Made by a program: the position numbers and the translations under genes. Shown here one piece after another: positions 62,353 to 64,000 of a DNA stretch of 64,000 nt. The DNA is taken from positions 1-64,000 of the forward strand of contig NZ_JAFBID010000005.1 of NCBI RefSeq assembly GCF_016811235.1, written 5' to 3'. The first letter of the stretch is position 1, and each line of letters begins with the position of its first letter. Under the pieces are notes generated by a model, which worked only from the letters and a program-made list of their open reading frames with translations, searched no databases and was not told where the DNA came from. This DNA is from Microvirga arabica. Its GTDB lineage: Bacteria > Pseudomonadota > Alphaproteobacteria > Rhizobiales > Beijerinckiaceae.

Positions 62353-62898
62353 ATGCATGCGATGAAGCGGTTCGTTGCCGTCGGGGCGGCTGTTGCGACC
62401 ATGGCAGCCTATTCCATCCTGCAGCCGTGCTCCGCCAGGGCTGACGACGAGGGAGCCGTCTTCGGCGATGTCACGATCACGCAGGTCGCCGCCACCCCGG
62501 CCCGGGCCGGTGAAACGGCCATCGTCACCTTCTCGGTCGAGAACTCCGGAGAGGACCGCGTTCTGATCACGGGGCTGCGCCTGCCGGATGGGGAGCCGTC
62601 GCGGATCATGGGATCATTCGGCCAGGGACACACCGGCGAGATTGGGACGCTGCCGGTCAGGTCGGGCGCCACCGAGAGCCTGGATGGCCGCAAGGTCTGG
62701 ATCGAGGTCGGGCCCCTTGCTCGGGACCTTGAGCCGGACACGACAGTTCCTGCGCGCCTGGTTCTCGGCTCCTATGAGAGCCCGTTGACGCTCCATGTCG
62801 GTCCCGGCGCCACCGGCTCGACCCGGAGTGCCGGTCCGGACACCGCAAAGATCGCCGATGGGGGCCCGGGGCAGCCACGCAACGGCACCGGATGCTGA
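62353..62898 (+). CDS. PCuAC-like exported protein
   Basis: A 181-residue protein with a signal peptide and a beta-sandwich resembling copper chaperone PCuAC (DUF461): VTITQVAATPARAGETAIV, GLRLPDG, PSRIMGSFGQGHTGEIG and TVPARLVLGS. The H-M-H-M copper motif of PCuAC is not evident, so copper binding is unproven. ATG 62353 has AAGGAAA upstream. The end overlaps the start of the cyclase by seven bases. Confidence 0.65.
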   Translation: MHAMKRFVAVGAAVATMAAYSILQPCSARADDEGAVFGDVTITQVAATPARAGETAIVTFSVENSGEDRVLITGLRLPDGEPSRIMGSFGQGHTGEIGTLPVRSGATESLDGRKVWIEVGPLARDLEPDTTVPARLVLGSYESPLTLHVGPGATGSTRSAGPDTAKIADGGPGQPRNGTGC

Positions 62899-64000
62899 AC
62901 CTGATCCGCCGCCGGGATCCGCGCCCGCCGGAGAGCGATGGCCCAGGCAGGCCCGTCCCTGGTCGGCACCCGGCCGGCGGGCTGCCCGAGTACCTGGAGA
63001 ACGACTTCGACCGTCGCGCCCTGGTGCCGCGGCTTCTGGTCCTGGCGATCCTCGGGGCCGGAGCCTTCCTCGAATACGGCCATGGCCACCGGGAAGGTCA
63101 CTGGATCGTGCTGGTGGTCTACTGCCTGACGACTGTCGTGCTGGCTTTCGTGTCACGCTTTTCCATCGGCGGTCGATGGCTGCCGTGGGCTGCCACGGTG
63201 ACCGACGCGGTGCTGGCGGTCTATGTCATTGCCGACCACTTGCCGCGCGATGCCCACGATCTCTTCCTCGCGACGGACGCGGTCAGCCTGCTTCCGGCCA
63301 TTCTCCTCCTCATCCAGACCGGGATGAGACTGCGCCGTGATCTTGTCGCCGCCTTTGCCGGGATCGTGGCCGGAGGTTGGCTCGCGGCGCTTGCCCTGCT
63401 CACGCATTCCGCGTCACTTCCCGCGACTGGGCCCACGCCCGCCTTCGCGTTCCGGCAGACGCTCGGGTTTCTGTCGTTCGCGGTGGCGGCGGGTTTTGTT
63501 CTCTACGCGGTGCATCGGACACGGCTGGCTTGGGCGGCCGTGCTGAAGGCGCGATGGGACCGGATGCTCCTGTCGCGCTTCCTGCCCGAGGGGATCGCCG
63601 CCGAGGTGGTGGCCAGTGAGGAGGCGGCGGAGGTCGCCGAGCGCCATGCCTGTCTGCTGGCCGTCGACATCCGCGGCTTCTCCGCGCTCACCCGGGAACG
63701 GCCGGGCCGCGAGGTCATCAATGATTTGATGGCATTCCGGCGCTTCGTCCACGACGCGGTCTCACGCCACGGCGGCATCGTTGACAAGTACTTGGGAGAT
63801 GGTGTGCTCGCCGTGTTCCTCGACGGCTCGCCCGAGGACCAGGCGGCCCGGGCTTTCGACGCAGCCAACGAGATCCTGCGCCCCCTGAACACTTGGCGCA
63901 GCCACGACGAGATGCCGTCGGGCACGCATGTCATCGCCACGCTCCACTGCGGTCCTGTCCTCGCCGGCGTCTTCGATGACGGACGCCGCGCCGAGTTCAC
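62892..64000 (+). CDS. Second membrane class III cyclase, cut by the window end
   Basis: The frame from ATG 62892 runs off the end after 369 codons. Helices fill about residues 45-210, then the cyclase domain: LAVDIRGFSALTRERP and GGIVDKYLGDGVLAVFLDGS (the two Asp ligands) and GPVLAGVFDDGRRAEF. It overlaps the previous gene and is probably cotranscribed. It resembles the cyclase at 44278 in layout but not closely in sequence. Confidence 0.85.
   Translation, partial: MLNLIRRRDPRPPESDGPGRPVPGRHPAGGLPEYLENDFDRRALVPRLLVLAILGAGAFLEYGHGHREGHWIVLVVYCLTTVVLAFVSRFSIGGRWLPWAATVTDAVLAVYVIADHLPRDAHDLFLATDAVSLLPAILLLIQTGMRLRRDLVAAFAGIVAGGWLAALALLTHSASLPATGPTPAFAFRQTLGFLSFAVAAGFVLYAVHRTRLAWAAVLKARWDRMLLSRFLPEGIAAEVVASEEAAEVAERHACLLAVDIRGFSALTRERPGREVINDLMAFRRFVHDAVSRHGGIVDKYLGDGVLAVFLDGSPEDQAARAFDAANEILRPLNTWRSHDEMPSGTHVIATLHCGPVLAGVFDDGRRAEF

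Overview
High-GC, alphaproteobacterial sequence, most likely Methylobacterium/Methylorubrum or a close Rhizobiales relative. The basis is codon use, an ECF sigma/NrsF pair of the Caulobacter SigF type, ACR3/ArsH arsenic genes and the style of the copper genes; no rRNA or marker gene fixes the genus. The window is almost entirely accessory DNA in two parts.

Part 1 (about 0.3-18 kb) is integrated mobile DNA. A 3' fragment of a tRNA-Lys gene abuts a frameshifted tyrosine integrase. Intact tRNA-Gln and tRNA-Pro follow, each with a recognisable promoter. A second, intact integrase with an excisionase-like partner faces the 3' end of tRNA-Pro. Behind it lies a 14 kb island of mostly unrecognised genes: a metallophosphoesterase, a triple-helix-turn-helix protein with a perfect palindrome beside it, a phage-like gene that appears frameshifted, and a large protein carrying all three family A DNA polymerase motifs whose 3' end is partly duplicated downstream. 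Three genes here need a frameshift to make sense.

Part 2 (18.8 kb to the end) is a metal-resistance island. Arsenic: arsR-arsC-ACR3-arsH. Mercury: merR diverging from merT-merP-merA-merB, a small two-helix membrane protein, hisI and a second disulfide oxidoreductase. Copper/silver (about 27-64 kb): an RND pump (cusB, cusA, and a TolC-like protein elsewhere), a CPC-type P-type ATPase, two multicopper oxidases, Sco, a cupredoxin, CusF-like proteins, cytochromes c, DUF411, a TlpA-like thioredoxin, Bax-inhibitor-1, two membrane class III cyclases, and many small Met-, Cys- or His-rich proteins.

The main result is regulatory. An ECF sigma factor (31682-32239) and its NrsF-type membrane partner (31041-31685) sit in the middle of the copper region. 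The motif TGTAACC, 16 bases, CGAA occurs nine times between 30.5 and 55.6 kb, always with exactly 16 bases between the halves, in front of eight transcription units that include the sigma gene itself. This looks like one self-contained envelope/copper-stress regulon. It takes in an unusual 869-residue fusion (NAD-dependent epimerase, His/Met linker, VKOR-like domain without catalytic cysteines, SPW membrane repeats) and several undescribed small proteins.
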